From CATOSD01 sp965226695 (lineage in GTDB: Bacteria; Chloroflexota; Dehalococcoidia; Lucifugimonadales; CATOSD01), in contig OZ245405.1 of the NCBI GenBank assembly GCA_965226695.1, forward strand, positions 2,418,001 through 2,482,000: a stretch of 64,000 nucleotides of DNA. Reading direction: 5' to 3'. A program made the translations under genes and the position numbers. Positions within the stretch are counted from its first letter, which is position 1; the number at the start of each line of letters is the position of its first letter. The notes beneath the pieces are model-generated. The model was not told the origin of the DNA and did not search any database. It saw nothing but the letters and a program-made list of their open reading frames with translations. Shown piece after piece: positions 51,712 to 60,341 of this stretch.

Positions 51712-51976
51712 TTTCGTCAGAGAAATAGAAAAACTCGAGGTCGCTATTCACCGTTCTTCTCACAGCCATCCAGTGATCAAGGAAATGGAACAAGTAAGGT
51801 CGACCCGGATCCATAACTGTGGGATCAAAGACCAATCGGCCGTCCATGTACTCCACCGCGCGGCTCTGTGCCTTTTTAGAATTGTATCCCGCAACTGGTG
51901 CCTTTGTATCTTGAGAAACAGGAGTTCCGAAAATGTCCTTTGTGGTTGCAGTAGTCGTCGTCAGGTCTAGCACCAT
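51698..51976 (-). CDS. Small unknown protein, probably the 5' part of a frameshifted gene
   Basis: A 92-residue frame beginning MVLDLTTTTATTKDIFGTP, with a central AVEYMDGRLVFDP and PYLFHFLDHWMAVRRTVNSDLEFFYFSDES. It stops just after the point where the next frame takes over. It starts 3 bases downstream of the DUF3467-like gene, probably on the same transcript. AT-rich codon use separates it from the core genes. Confidence 0.5.
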   Translation of the reverse strand: MVLDLTTTTATTKDIFGTPVSQDTKAPVAGYNSKKAQSRAVEYMDGRLVFDPTVMDPGRPYLFHFLDHWMAVRRTVNSDLEFFYFSDESVER

Positions 51977-51979
51977 CGG

Positions 51980-52267
51980 TTACATCTCCCAATCTTCTTC
52001 TGCAATGCCAAGCTGGGTGTAGATTTCCGGCGGCAATGCAATCTTGATGCCCGCTTCCCCTTCAAACCCACGCAATTGCTGCCGGAGCAACATCGTCAAT
52101 ACCTTGGCATGCTCAAGGCTAGTGCGTACCCTAACTACTTCCTTGGCTTGGGCCTGTGGGCCAGGCACTGGATGTGGTTCTCTTAAGCTGAATGTCATAT
52201 TGACGCCGAAAGGCGTAGTTGTGATCTGGAGTGCGTCAGCATAGAACTCAGGTACAGATTCCTGCAC
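51980..52267 (-). CDS. DUF3467-like small protein
   Basis: A 95-residue protein: FYADALQITTTPFGVNMTFSLREP, then VVRVRTSLEHAKVLTMLLRQQLRGFE. This matches the DUF3467 pattern of two beta-strands and a C-terminal helix. Function is unknown. It is followed by a probable frameshifted gene on the same strand and preceded by another decayed frame, so the locus may be degrading. Confidence 0.65.
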   Translation of the reverse strand: MQESVPEFYADALQITTTPFGVNMTFSLREPHPVPGPQAQAKEVVRVRTSLEHAKVLTMLLRQQLRGFEGEAGIKIALPPEIYTQLGIAEEDWEM

Positions 52268-52330
52268 TAGTATCTCCTTGAAAGTGAGTGCGACCGATTT
52301 TATGAAGGCTCTGATATCACTGTCAATAGC

Positions 52331-52560
52331 CTACGACACCTGGAATTGTCGGGCAAATCTTGTCGCTCGCGCAACACCATATTCACCACGTTCAAGTTCA
52401 GTTTGGATAGCGCTTATCGGTGCTAGCTTGTCATACGTCTCCCCTAGCGTACTCTAGCTTCGGTAGCAGGGCAATCAACTCTTGATATTTGTTCCCAGCC
52501 GAAGTTGTGCTCCTTCATGTAGCTCCGTTGTTCATCCCTGGTAAGCGCTTGCGCGGTGCT
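52331..52560 (-). pseudogene. Decayed small gene upstream of the DUF3467-like gene
   Basis: Three short in-phase pieces can be joined by two frameshifts: ALTRDEQRSYMKEHNFGWEQ, then YQELIALLPKLEYARG, then ETYDKLAPISAIQTELERGE ending at TAG 52331-52333. Each piece has good amino-acid composition, but none has its own start. I infer a former gene of about 75 codons; the family is unknown. Confidence 0.35.
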
Positions 52561-52751
52561 TTAGCGGGTTCGCCCCCTTATGAATGACAACGCCAGTGCC
52601 ATCCCTAATTTCGCAATATCAGTTACGACTGTTCAATGGTGCCGCAACTGAAGGCTCCCCCCGCTCCCACCGCCCGCTTGCCCCATGCCCCGCCTTCGCC
52701 ATACAATACGCCCAGCCTACGCGCCACACCACACGCAGGAGCCATATCGCC
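52561..52751. other. Spacer before the TPP-enzyme gene
   Basis: The frame of the TPP gene is open through here but lacks conservation and has an unlikely composition. AGGAG at 52737-52741 supports the GTG start at 52752. No other gene is seen. Confidence 0.45.
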
Positions 52752-53318
52752 GTGATTCACTCGCTCGACGCCATCAAGGCCATCAACGACGGTCGCCAGG
52801 ACTCGGTCGTCGTCAGCACAATGACCCCCAACCGCTACTGGGAGTCGGTCTCGTCCAACAAAGACCTGGACCTGCCGATCTTCGGCGCCATGGGCAAGGC
52901 GTCCTCCGTCGCGCTGGGCCTCGCTCTCGCCCGCCCGGACAAGCGTGTAGTCGTGCTGGACGGCGACGGCGGCCTGCTGATGAACCTCGGCACCCTGGTC
53001 ACCATCGCCGACCAGGAGCCGGAGAACCTGGTCCACTTCGTGTTCGAGGACGGCATGTACTTCACCACCGGCGGGCAGCCGGTGCCGGGCGCGGGCAGGG
53101 TAAACCTGGCAGGCATGGCGAAGGACGCCGGCTTCCGGGAGAGCTTCGAACTGGACAACCTGGAGGACCTGGTCAACGAGCTTCCCAACATCATGAGCGC
53201 CAGGGGCCCGGTGTTCGTTTGCCTGAAGGTGACGCACGGCGACGAGCTGCCGGAGGTCTACATCGGAGACACCGCCGGGGCGATGCGCCGCATGGCGGCC
53301 AAGCTGCGCGAAGAGTAG
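52752..53318 (+). CDS. TPP-dependent decarboxylase beta-type subunit (sulfopyruvate decarboxylase-like)
   Basis: A 188-residue protein equal to the TPP-binding C-domain of decarboxylases. The GDGG-LLMNLGTLVTIAD block binds thiamine diphosphate, and LPIFGAMGKASSVALGLALARPDKRVVVLDGD precedes it. The size fits ComE or the C-half of phosphonopyruvate decarboxylase. These need an alpha part, which is not adjacent; the upstream region is decayed. It uses GTG with AGGAG upstream and lies 6 bases before a PHP gene. Substrate unknown. Confidence 0.82.
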   Translation: MIHSLDAIKAINDGRQDSVVVSTMTPNRYWESVSSNKDLDLPIFGAMGKASSVALGLALARPDKRVVVLDGDGGLLMNLGTLVTIADQEPENLVHFVFEDGMYFTTGGQPVPGAGRVNLAGMAKDAGFRESFELDNLEDLVNELPNIMSARGPVFVCLKVTHGDELPEVYIGDTAGAMRRMAAKLREE

Positions 53319-53324
53319 CCCTCC

Positions 53325-53993
53325 GTGTTCGACTTTCACATGCACACCTTCCTCAGCGACGGTGTGCTCTCCCCGGTGGAGTTGATCCGCCGCGCCCACG
53401 TCGCCGGCTATCGGGTGATGGCCATCACCGACCACGTGGGCGCCGGCAACCTCGAGTACGTGCTCAACACGCTGGTGCGCGACTGCGACATGGCCTCGCG
53501 GCGGTGGGACATTCTCGCCCTGCCGGGCGTGGAGATAACCCACACGCCCAAGGAGGATGTCGACCTGCTGGCAGGAGAGGCGAGGGCGCTCGGCGCGAAG
53601 GTGGTAAACGTGCACGGCGAGACGATTGTCGAGCCGGTGGAGCCGGGCACGAACCGCGCCGCCGTCAGCTCCCGCCACGTCAACATCCTGGCGCACCCCG
53701 GGCTCATTACGCCGGACGAGGCGGCCATCGCGGCGGCGAACGGCGTCTACCTCGAAATCTCATCGCGCAGAGGGCACAGCCTCACCAACGGCCACGTGGC
53801 GCGCATGGCGATGGCGGCGAACGCCGGCATGGTGCTGGACTCGGACACCCACGAGCCTGGCGACCTGCTGACGCGGGAGCACGCGCTGCGTGTGGCCCGG
53901 GGCGCCGGCCTTGACGAGCGCGAGGCCCTCGCCCTTCTCGACGACAACCCCCGCGCCCTGCTCACCTCCCTCGGCATCGAGTATGACGCGTGA
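53325..53993 (+). CDS. PHP domain phosphoesterase (histidinol-phosphatase type)
   Basis: The 222-residue metal-dependent hydrolase begins FDFHMHTFLSDG (His5, His7). It has MAITDHVG, LPGVEITHT, VNVHGETI, NILAHPGLI, and the late LDSDTHEPGD. That order is the PHP metal cluster. No polymerase is attached, so it is a free phosphatase, perhaps for histidinol phosphate or a nucleotide. Start is GTG. It is coupled to the TPP-subunit gene. Confidence 0.88.
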   Translation: MFDFHMHTFLSDGVLSPVELIRRAHVAGYRVMAITDHVGAGNLEYVLNTLVRDCDMASRRWDILALPGVEITHTPKEDVDLLAGEARALGAKVVNVHGETIVEPVEPGTNRAAVSSRHVNILAHPGLITPDEAAIAAANGVYLEISSRRGHSLTNGHVARMAMAANAGMVLDSDTHEPGDLLTREHALRVARGAGLDEREALALLDDNPRALLTSLGIEYDA

Positions 53994-54042
53994 GGGCGTG
54001 AGAGACTCACTGTCGTTGAGACAGCGAGATTAGTCGGATAGA

Positions 54043-54399
54043 ATGTTCAGAGACGACGAAGTCAAGTACGTAGTAGCGTCGGTGGTGTTGGCCTGGATAA
54101 TCGCCATCCTAGTAGGCTACTACGAAATCTTCATCAACCGAGCAGATAGTGTGCTGGCAACGGTGGTGTCGGTGATAATCGGCGCCGCTGGCGCCACGGG
54201 ATTCACGCTGCTGCTTGTTGGCACTTGGGAGGTATTTTCAATGTTGGCGCGAAGGATAAACGAAAGACGCTTGGCGGAGGCGCGCGAAGAAGGCCGCGAG
54301 GAAGAACGCAAGCGGCTGGAGGAAGAGCGGCGACGGTTGCGCGAGTGGTACGCCAACCTGCCCCAAGAGTTCAGAGACCAGTTGCCTCCGCCGGTCTAA
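54043..54399 (+). CDS. Small two-helix membrane protein with WYANLP tail
   Basis: A 118-residue protein with two hydrophobic helices (about 8-27 and 38-62). A charged coiled-coil segment rich in Arg and Glu (70-100) and the end LREWYANLPQEFRDQLPPPV follow. The tail motif is shared with the next small gene. The topology suggests an inner-membrane anchor with a long cytoplasmic tail. No family is recognised. Confidence 0.7.
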   Translation: MFRDDEVKYVVASVVLAWIIAILVGYYEIFINRADSVLATVVSVIIGAAGATGFTLLLVGTWEVFSMLARRINERRLAEAREEGREEERKRLEEERRRLREWYANLPQEFRDQLPPPV

Positions 54400-54534
54400 G
54401 AGGAGAGGATCCCGTAGCCAGGTGCAGGCCTCTCTCGCCTCCAATTCCGGAAGCGATACCTGCCGAGGCTCACACCCGCCTGCACATCCGGGATCCTAGC
54501 CTGACGCCATCACATTGCCACTGAGCGGAAATCT

Positions 54535-54759
54535 ATGGTTCTTTACCACTGGCTGAAAAGAAGGCGCTGGGAAGCTGAGTACGAGCAGGGCCGCCTGGAT
54601 GGTATCCGAGGAGCCCTCGACGAACAGCGAGAGTGGTTGCAGCAGTCGTTCGAGCGGTTGGTCGAAGAGCACAAGCGCCTACAAGACTGGTACGCCAACC
54701 TGCCCCCAGAAGTCAGGGACCAAGTACCGCCGCCGCCCGGAGGCAAGCGGCAAACGTAA
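54535..54759 (+). CDS. Small charged protein with WYANLP tail
   Basis: A 74-residue soluble protein: an amphipathic, highly charged helix (RRRWEAEYEQGRLDGIRGALDEQ) and the tail RLQDWYANLPPEVRDQVPPPP, nearly the same as the tail of the gene 136 bases upstream. It lacks the membrane helices. The shared tail implies a common binding partner or recent duplication. Function unknown. Confidence 0.65.
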   Translation: MVLYHWLKRRRWEAEYEQGRLDGIRGALDEQREWLQQSFERLVEEHKRLQDWYANLPPEVRDQVPPPPGGKRQT

Positions 54760-54781
54760 CCAACGCTCTCCCCGTCGCGCC

Positions 54782-55753
54782 CTACTCCGGCAGCACCACC
54801 GACTCCGGCTCCGCGCCCGCGCCGGTCGTGTTACGCACCGCGAACGCGCGGCTCTTTGCCGAGGCCTCCTGCCCGAAGCCTGCCAGGTGCGGCGTGACCA
54901 GCACCCTGTCCATGTCCAGCAGCGGATTGTCCGGGCTGGTCGGCTCCTCCTCCAGAACGTCCAGGCCGGCGCCCGATATCTTGCCATCCTGCATCGCCCT
55001 GATGAGTGCCGCCTCGTCCACTACGGGGCCGCGGCAGGCGTTGATGAGCACGGCGTTCGGACGCATCAGGTCGAACTCGCGGTCGCTCAGCATCGCCCGC
55101 GTGTGCCTGTTCAGCGGCACGTGCAGCGTCACGATGTCCGACTCGCGCAGCAGCTCGTCCATATCCACCCTGCGCACGTTCAGTTCACGCTCCAGCTCAG
55201 CGGGGTAGGTGACGACGTCGCTGTACAGCAAGTCGCATTCCCAACCCTGGAGCCGCCGCGCTACCCGTTGCCCAATTCGCCCGAGACCGATGATGCCGAC
55301 AGTCTTGCCCGTCAGCTCGTATGCGTCTTCGAACCAGCTCTCGCGAATGTCACCGGCCCACTTGCGCTCCTTCACGTATTGGAGTTGAAGCTGTAGCTTA
55401 CGGTACACGCTGACCATCAGCGTGATGGTGTGCTCGGCGACGGCCACTGCGTTGCCCCCGCCGTTGTTGGCCACCTTCACGCCCAGCTCGCCCAGCGCCT
55501 GCAGGTCCATCATGTTGGTGCCCGCGCTGACCGTCTGCACCAGCCGCACGTTGGGGCAGGCCCGGGCGAGCTCCACCGGAAACACCGACGGTATGGCGAT
55601 CACCGCGACGGTGTCGCGCATCTGCTCCGCCTGCTCGTCGATTGGCAGCGACGAGTCCACCCAGCCGATTTCGACACCCTCGGGCGCCAGCCTGCGAAAC
55701 TCCTCCACCTGCTCCCCGCTGCCGGGGGAGAGCAGCACTACCTTCGCGCTCAT
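54782..55753 (-). CDS. D-isomer-specific 2-hydroxyacid dehydrogenase
   Basis: The 323-residue NAD-dependent enzyme has TVGIIGLGRIGQRVARRLQG (Rossmann GxGxxG), LLRESDIVTLHVPLNRHTRAMLS, LINACRGPVVDEAALIRAMQ with the substrate Arg, GAGLDVLEEEP with Glu, and LLDMDRVLVTPHLAGFG with the catalytic His. The ATG I chose follows AGGAGG. It diverges from the CaiB cluster and may reduce or oxidise a 2-hydroxy acid handled by it. Confidence 0.92.
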   Translation of the reverse strand: MSAKVVLLSPGSGEQVEEFRRLAPEGVEIGWVDSSLPIDEQAEQMRDTVAVIAIPSVFPVELARACPNVRLVQTVSAGTNMMDLQALGELGVKVANNGGGNAVAVAEHTITLMVSVYRKLQLQLQYVKERKWAGDIRESWFEDAYELTGKTVGIIGLGRIGQRVARRLQGWECDLLYSDVVTYPAELERELNVRRVDMDELLRESDIVTLHVPLNRHTRAMLSDREFDLMRPNAVLINACRGPVVDEAALIRAMQDGKISGAGLDVLEEEPTSPDNPLLDMDRVLVTPHLAGFGQEASAKSRAFAVRNTTGAGAEPESVVLPE

Positions 55754-55822
55754 CGAATCCTCCTGTCGACACTTTGGCATTGTCTGTATGATTGGAGTGC
55801 AGCCCACCCGGAATCGACCACC

Positions 55823-55852
55823 TTGTAGTGTCGCCGAACTGGGCGATATACT
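55823..55852 (+). promoter_or_regulatory. Possible promoter of the CaiB cluster
   Basis: TTGTAG (55823-55828), 18 bases, TATACT (55847-55852) on the plus strand, about 80 bases before the first CaiB start. The match is moderate. Confidence 0.35.
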
Positions 55853-55933
55853 CTAACCGGCCCGCGGGGACCATTTCCCAACAGCGAGTCCGTGGGCCGG
55901 ATTATACACCAATCCAGGGGAGTGCTCCGCACC

Positions 55934-57133
55934 ATGCAACAGGCCGCCTTCGACGGCGTTCGCGTGTTGGACTTCACGCACCACGTGGCCGGGCCGTACT
56001 GCACCAAGCTGCTTGCCGACTTCGGCGCCGACGTCGTGAAGGTCGAGCGGCCTGGCGGCGGTGACCCGGCGCGCCGCATGGGACCGTTCGCCCACGACGA
56101 GCCACACCAGGATATGAGCCTGCCGTTCCTGTACCTGAACACGAGCAAGCGCGGCGTGACCCTGGACCTCAAGTCCCGGATGGGCCGGGACATCGCCCTG
56201 AGACTGGCCGCGAAGGCCGACGTGGTGGTCGAGAACTTCAGCCCCCGCGTCATGCCGTCTCTCGGCCTCGGCTACGACGCCATCAGCGCCGTCAACCCGG
56301 ACGTTATCATGGTGTCCATTTCCAACTTCGGCCAGACCGGGCCTTACCGCGATTACAGGGCAACCGAGATAGTCGAGTACGCGCTCGGCGGCATGGCCTA
56401 CATCTTCGGCAGCCAGGACCGCGAACCCCTGGTTCACGCCTACAATCAGGCGCAGTTCAAGGCGGGCACCAACGCAGCGTCCGCCGCGGCCATCGCGGTT
56501 TTCCAGCGGATGATGACAGGCCGCGGGGAGTACGTGGACGTTTCGATCCAGGAGTCTATGGTCACGGCCCTGAGGGACACGGCGTCGGTCTACACCTACC
56601 AGGGCGGCATAAAGACGAGGGCGGCGGCCTACACCGGCGAGATCCCCAGGGGTCCCGCTACGGCAGGCGACGGCTACGTCGTGCCGATCGTGTTCGGCGG
56701 CGTGGACTGGGCCGACCTGTCGGAGTTCCTGGAGGCCCCCGCGCTGGCGGACGAGCGCTTCTCCACAGCGGAGGGGCGGCGGGACAACGCCCGCGACCTG
56801 CGCGAAGAGGTGGAGCAGGGGATTGCCCGGCACGATGCCGACGAGTTGTTCTACGCCGCCCACAAGCGCCGAGGCTACATATTCGGACTGGTGCAGGACC
56901 CGGCTCAGGTGTTCGACAACCCGCAATACAGGCACAGAGGCTACTTCCAGGACGTAGAGCACCCGGTCGCGGGCAGCGCGGCCTACCCGGGAGCGCCCTT
57001 CGAGATGAGCCACACGCCGTGGCAGGCGAGGTCGCCGGCGCCGACGCTTGGCCAGCACAACACCGAGGTGCTCGGCGAGCTGTGCTTCTCACAGGACGAC
57101 CTGGTCACGCTGAAAGCAAGCGGGGACATCTAG
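55934..57133 (+). CDS. CaiB/BaiF family CoA-transferase 1
   Basis: The 399-residue family III CoA-transferase has FDGVRVLDFTHHVAGPYCTKLLADFGADVVKVERP, LNTSKRGVTLDLKS, VVVENFSPRV, SNFGQTGPY and the end APTLGQHNTEVLGEL. At the position of the catalytic Asp of formyl-CoA transferase it has Glu (VDVSIQES). The ATG follows AGGGGAG. It begins a plus-strand run of four such genes, with a second 3 bases downstream. The CoA donor and acceptor are unknown. Confidence 0.92.
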   Translation: MQQAAFDGVRVLDFTHHVAGPYCTKLLADFGADVVKVERPGGGDPARRMGPFAHDEPHQDMSLPFLYLNTSKRGVTLDLKSRMGRDIALRLAAKADVVVENFSPRVMPSLGLGYDAISAVNPDVIMVSISNFGQTGPYRDYRATEIVEYALGGMAYIFGSQDREPLVHAYNQAQFKAGTNAASAAAIAVFQRMMTGRGEYVDVSIQESMVTALRDTASVYTYQGGIKTRAAAYTGEIPRGPATAGDGYVVPIVFGGVDWADLSEFLEAPALADERFSTAEGRRDNARDLREEVEQGIARHDADELFYAAHKRRGYIFGLVQDPAQVFDNPQYRHRGYFQDVEHPVAGSAAYPGAPFEMSHTPWQARSPAPTLGQHNTEVLGELCFSQDDLVTLKASGDI

Positions 57134-57136
57134 CCA

Positions 57137-58498
57137 ATGACCTTTCCGCTCGAAGGCGTGCGCGTTGTGGAGATGGGCCAGCTCATCGCGGTGCCGCACG
57201 CCGCCAAGATGCTGGCCGACATGGGCGCACAGGTAATCAGGGTGGAGTCGCACGCACGCCTGGAGGGATACCGCGCCTCCGCGTTCTACGACAACGACCC
57301 GGGCGAAGCGTACTGGAACAGGGGCGCGAACTTCTACGAGCAGAACCGGAACAAGCTGGGCGTCACGCTCGACTTGTCGAAGACCGGCGCGCTGGACACG
57401 CTGCGCGATCTGATCGCGGCCAGTGACGTGTTCATCGAGAACTTCACTCCCAGGGTGATGCGCAACTTCAGGCTGGAGTACGACGACCTGCGCACACTGA
57501 GGCCCGACGTGGTGTTCGTGTCGTCGACCGGCTACGGCTTCACCGGGCCGTGGTCCGCATTCGGCGCGATAGGGCCGACCACCGAGGCGGCGTCGGGACT
57601 GTGCCACTCCACAGGATACGAGGGTGGACCGCCGGAGCTTGCCGAGATGCCCTACACCGACTATACCGCCGCCGAACACACCGTGTTCGCGATAGTCGCG
57701 GCGCTGGCGCACCGGGCGCGCACCGGCAGGGGCCAGTTCGTGGACGTGTCCCAGGCCCAGGCCGCCAGCGCCACAGCGCCCGAGACGCTGATGGACTACA
57801 CTGTGAACGGCAGGCTCACGCGGCGAATCGGCAACCGGCACAGGCACATGGCGCCGCATGGCCTCTACCCGTGCGCTGGACTCGACGCCTGGGTGGCAAT
57901 TGCCGTCTCCACAGACGAGGAGTGGGCGGCCCTGTGCGGCGTGCTTGGTGCCGACGCATTGCGCGGCGACGAACGCTACTCGGACGCCGCCTCGCGCTGG
58001 CGGCACAGGGTCGGGCTGGACGAGGCGCTGTTGGCGCTCACTCGCGGGTGGGGAAACCAGGACTTGGCCGATCGGCTGCAGGGGGTAGGCGTACCGGCCG
58101 GGGCCGTGCTAAACAACGCTGAGTTGCTGTTCGACCCGCATCTCACGTCGAGGGGCTTCTACGAGGTCTTCGCGCACCACCCGGCAGCGGATATGCCCCC
58201 ACTGCCTTACTCGAGCCGGCCGTGGAAGTTCGCGGGCGCGTCCGCCGTGCCGCGCCATGCGGCGCCGCTGTTGGGCGAGCACAACCGCTACGTGCTCGAG
58301 GAAGTGCTGGGTATGAGCGGCGCGGACGTGTCGGCGATGGAGACTGCGGGCGCCATCGGCCGCGAGCCTACGCGGCCCGCGCCGACGCCGGCAGTCCCCG
58401 TGGAGGAGCAGGTGCGCCAGGGCCGCATCCTCGCACACGACCCCGATCACAAGCGACGGGTGCGCGAGCACTACGGCGAGGGAGAATCTGACACGTAG
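57137..58498 (+). CDS. CaiB/BaiF family CoA-transferase 2
   Basis: A 453-residue member with PLEGVRVVEMGQLIAVPHAAKMLADMGAQVIRVES, NRNKLGVTLDLSKTGAL, VFIENFTPRV, STGYGFTGPW and PLLGEHNRYVLEEVLG. The catalytic Asp position reads Gln (VDVSQAQAAS), so activity may be altered. An extra 45-residue C-terminal tail (PTRPAPTPAVPVEEQ...) is unlike the others. The stop TAG overlaps a family-A repeat. It is coupled to gene 1 by 3 bases. Confidence 0.9.
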   Translation: MTFPLEGVRVVEMGQLIAVPHAAKMLADMGAQVIRVESHARLEGYRASAFYDNDPGEAYWNRGANFYEQNRNKLGVTLDLSKTGALDTLRDLIAASDVFIENFTPRVMRNFRLEYDDLRTLRPDVVFVSSTGYGFTGPWSAFGAIGPTTEAASGLCHSTGYEGGPPELAEMPYTDYTAAEHTVFAIVAALAHRARTGRGQFVDVSQAQAASATAPETLMDYTVNGRLTRRIGNRHRHMAPHGLYPCAGLDAWVAIAVSTDEEWAALCGVLGADALRGDERYSDAASRWRHRVGLDEALLALTRGWGNQDLADRLQGVGVPAGAVLNNAELLFDPHLTSRGFYEVFAHHPAADMPPLPYSSRPWKFAGASAVPRHAAPLLGEHNRYVLEEVLGMSGADVSAMETAGAIGREPTRPAPTPAVPVEEQVRQGRILAHDPDHKRRVREHYGEGESDT

Positions 58499-58519
58499 GG
58501 GCGGTTCGCGAACCGCCCG
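58495..58519. repeat. Family-A palindrome at a gene end
   Basis: The core at 58499-58518 is identical to the 7175 and 48267 copies. The GTAG of the repeat supplies the TAG stop of CoA-transferase 2. Confidence 0.88.
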
Positions 58520-58573
58520 GCTCCGGATGTTATCATGGCCAGGAAAAACACCAACACACAGGGAGGTTCAAAC

Positions 58574-58939
58574 ATGAAGATCATCAGAAACGGCTCAGGA
58601 CCCGAACAGGACCGAACCGACGCGCCGCTGTTCCTGGGAGGGAAGGTTACCGGTCAGTCAATAGTGAGCGGCGACAGCACCTGGTTCAGTTTCAACCTGG
58701 TCAGCTTCGCGGCCGGAGCGCGCAACAAGTTCCACACCCACACCAGCGACCAGATCCTGTACGTCACCGGCGGCACGGGCATAGTGGCAAACGAGTCCGA
58801 GGAGGTGGAAGTCACCGAAGGGGACACGGCGCTCATCCCGGCCGGGGAGAAACACTGGCACGGCGCGACCGCCGACTCCGACTTCGCCCACATCTCGCTC
58901 ACGTCGCCCGACAGCCAGACCGAGATGTTCGACGACTAG
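58574..58939 (+). CDS. Cupin-domain protein
   Basis: The 121-residue small beta-barrel protein has the first cupin motif in GARNKFHTHTSDQILYVTGG (His, His, Glu-like Gln) and the second in TALIPAGEKHWHGAT. I chose the ATG after GGGAGG. It sits between CaiB genes on the same strand and may bind a metal and act on an intermediate, or serve as a sensor. Confidence 0.85.
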   Translation: MKIIRNGSGPEQDRTDAPLFLGGKVTGQSIVSGDSTWFSFNLVSFAAGARNKFHTHTSDQILYVTGGTGIVANESEEVEVTEGDTALIPAGEKHWHGATADSDFAHISLTSPDSQTEMFDD

Positions 58940-58960
58940 GCTCAGTCGCCAACCAACCAG

Positions 58961-58986
58961 TCCCCTCTCCCTCGATAGGAGAGGCG
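58961..58986. repeat. Family-B-like short hairpin
   Basis: CCTCTCC-CTCGAT-AGGAGAGG is a shortened relative of the family-B stem, without the GGATGGGGG tail. Confidence 0.5.
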
Positions 58987-59110
58987 GCCAATCACCCAAC
59001 CCAGTCATGCGCTCGCCGGCGCCGGTATGGTATCATGGCGCGCAACCCGCAAACGCCATGCCGCACACCGGACGCGAGTTCCGGCGCGCGGCGCGCGTGG
59101 ATTGGTCGCC

Positions 59111-60337
59111 ATGCCCATTTTGGCCCTAGAAGGATTGCGAGTGCTGGACGCCTCCCAAGGCGTCGCCGGGCCATATTGCGCCAAGCTGCTTGCCGAGTAC
59201 GGCGCGGAGGTCATCAAGGTCGAGCCGCCCCGCACCGGCGACGAGAGCAGGCGCCACGGCCCATTCGCCCCGGATGCCCCACGCATCGAGGGCAGCGCGC
59301 TGTTCCTTCACCTCAACACCAACAAGAAGGGCGTCACGCTCGACCTTGCCAGCGACGAGGGCCGCGACCTGTTCCTCCGCCTCGCCTCCGAGAGCGACGT
59401 GTTGGTCGAGAGCGGCCCGCCAGGACATCTGGAGTCGCGGGGCGCCGGCTACGAGACCCTCAGCCGAACGCGTCCCGGCCTCGTCATGACGTCGGTGACG
59501 CCGTTCGGCCAGACGGGGCCCTACAGCCAGCACGAGTTTACTGAGCTAACCGTGTTCGCCCTGGGCGGGGGGATGTTCAGGGAGGGTCTGCCGGAACGCG
59601 AGCCGCTGAAGTACGGCGGCGAAATTGCCCAGTACTTTGCGGGGACTTCCGCCGCGGCGGCGACGATGGCAGCTTGCGTCGGTGCAGGCATGACCGGGCA
59701 GGGCAGGTGGATCGACATATCGATTATGGAGTGCTTCGCGGGCCATCCGCACCAGGTCGGGCGGCGTGCGCCGTTCGTCTACGACGGCGAGACCGAACGC
59801 CGCACCACGCCGCACGAGCCGGTAGCGGGCACGCGCGAGACGTTCGCCGTCGGCACATTCCGGTGCAAGGACGGCTACTTCAGCTTCCTTCCTCTGGGAC
59901 CCAGGATGTGGCCCTATTTCACCCGCATGATCGACGCACCCGAGCTGGCCGACGATCCCCGCCTCGCGACCCCGCGAGAGCGCGAGCAGTACCACTACGA
60001 ACTTCTCGCCAGGTTCCAGGACTGGCTGGACGCTCACACAAGGGAGGAGGTGTTCGCCGCGACGCAGCGCGAGGGTATTCCCGGCGGCCCGGTGCTGGTC
60101 ACCGGCGAGGTGCTCGCCAACGAGCACCTGAATGCGCGGCAGTACTTCCAGCGGATAGCGCATCCTCTGGCCGGCGAGCTGACATACAGCGGCTCGCCCT
60201 TCAAGCTGAACGGCTTGCCTGACGAATTTCCGCGGCCAGCGCCCACACTGGGCCAGCACAACGAGGAAGTGCTCGGAGAGGTGCTGCGGCTCGACGCCGC
60301 CGAGGTCGCCGGACTCCGGCATCGCGAGGTCATTTGA
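59111..60337 (+). CDS. CaiB/BaiF family CoA-transferase 3
   Basis: A 408-residue member: LEGLRVLDASQGVAGPYCAKLLAEYGAEVIKVEPP, LNTNKKGVTLDLAS, VLVESGPPGHLESRG, TPFGQTGPY, APTLGQHNEEVLGEVL. The catalytic position holds Glu (IDISIMECF). It lacks the usual ENF motif, having ESG instead. The ATG at 59111 is chosen by family alignment. It precedes gene 4 by 4 bases. Confidence 0.91.
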   Translation: MPILALEGLRVLDASQGVAGPYCAKLLAEYGAEVIKVEPPRTGDESRRHGPFAPDAPRIEGSALFLHLNTNKKGVTLDLASDEGRDLFLRLASESDVLVESGPPGHLESRGAGYETLSRTRPGLVMTSVTPFGQTGPYSQHEFTELTVFALGGGMFREGLPEREPLKYGGEIAQYFAGTSAAAATMAACVGAGMTGQGRWIDISIMECFAGHPHQVGRRAPFVYDGETERRTTPHEPVAGTRETFAVGTFRCKDGYFSFLPLGPRMWPYFTRMIDAPELADDPRLATPREREQYHYELLARFQDWLDAHTREEVFAATQREGIPGGPVLVTGEVLANEHLNARQYFQRIAHPLAGELTYSGSPFKLNGLPDEFPRPAPTLGQHNEEVLGEVLRLDAAEVAGLRHREVI

Positions 60338-60341
60338 CGCA

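Noticed and set aside
7175..58519. Dispersed palindromes as a CRISPR array
   Set aside because: The units are self-complementary, spread over 50 kb and not separated by regular spacers; no cas genes are present.
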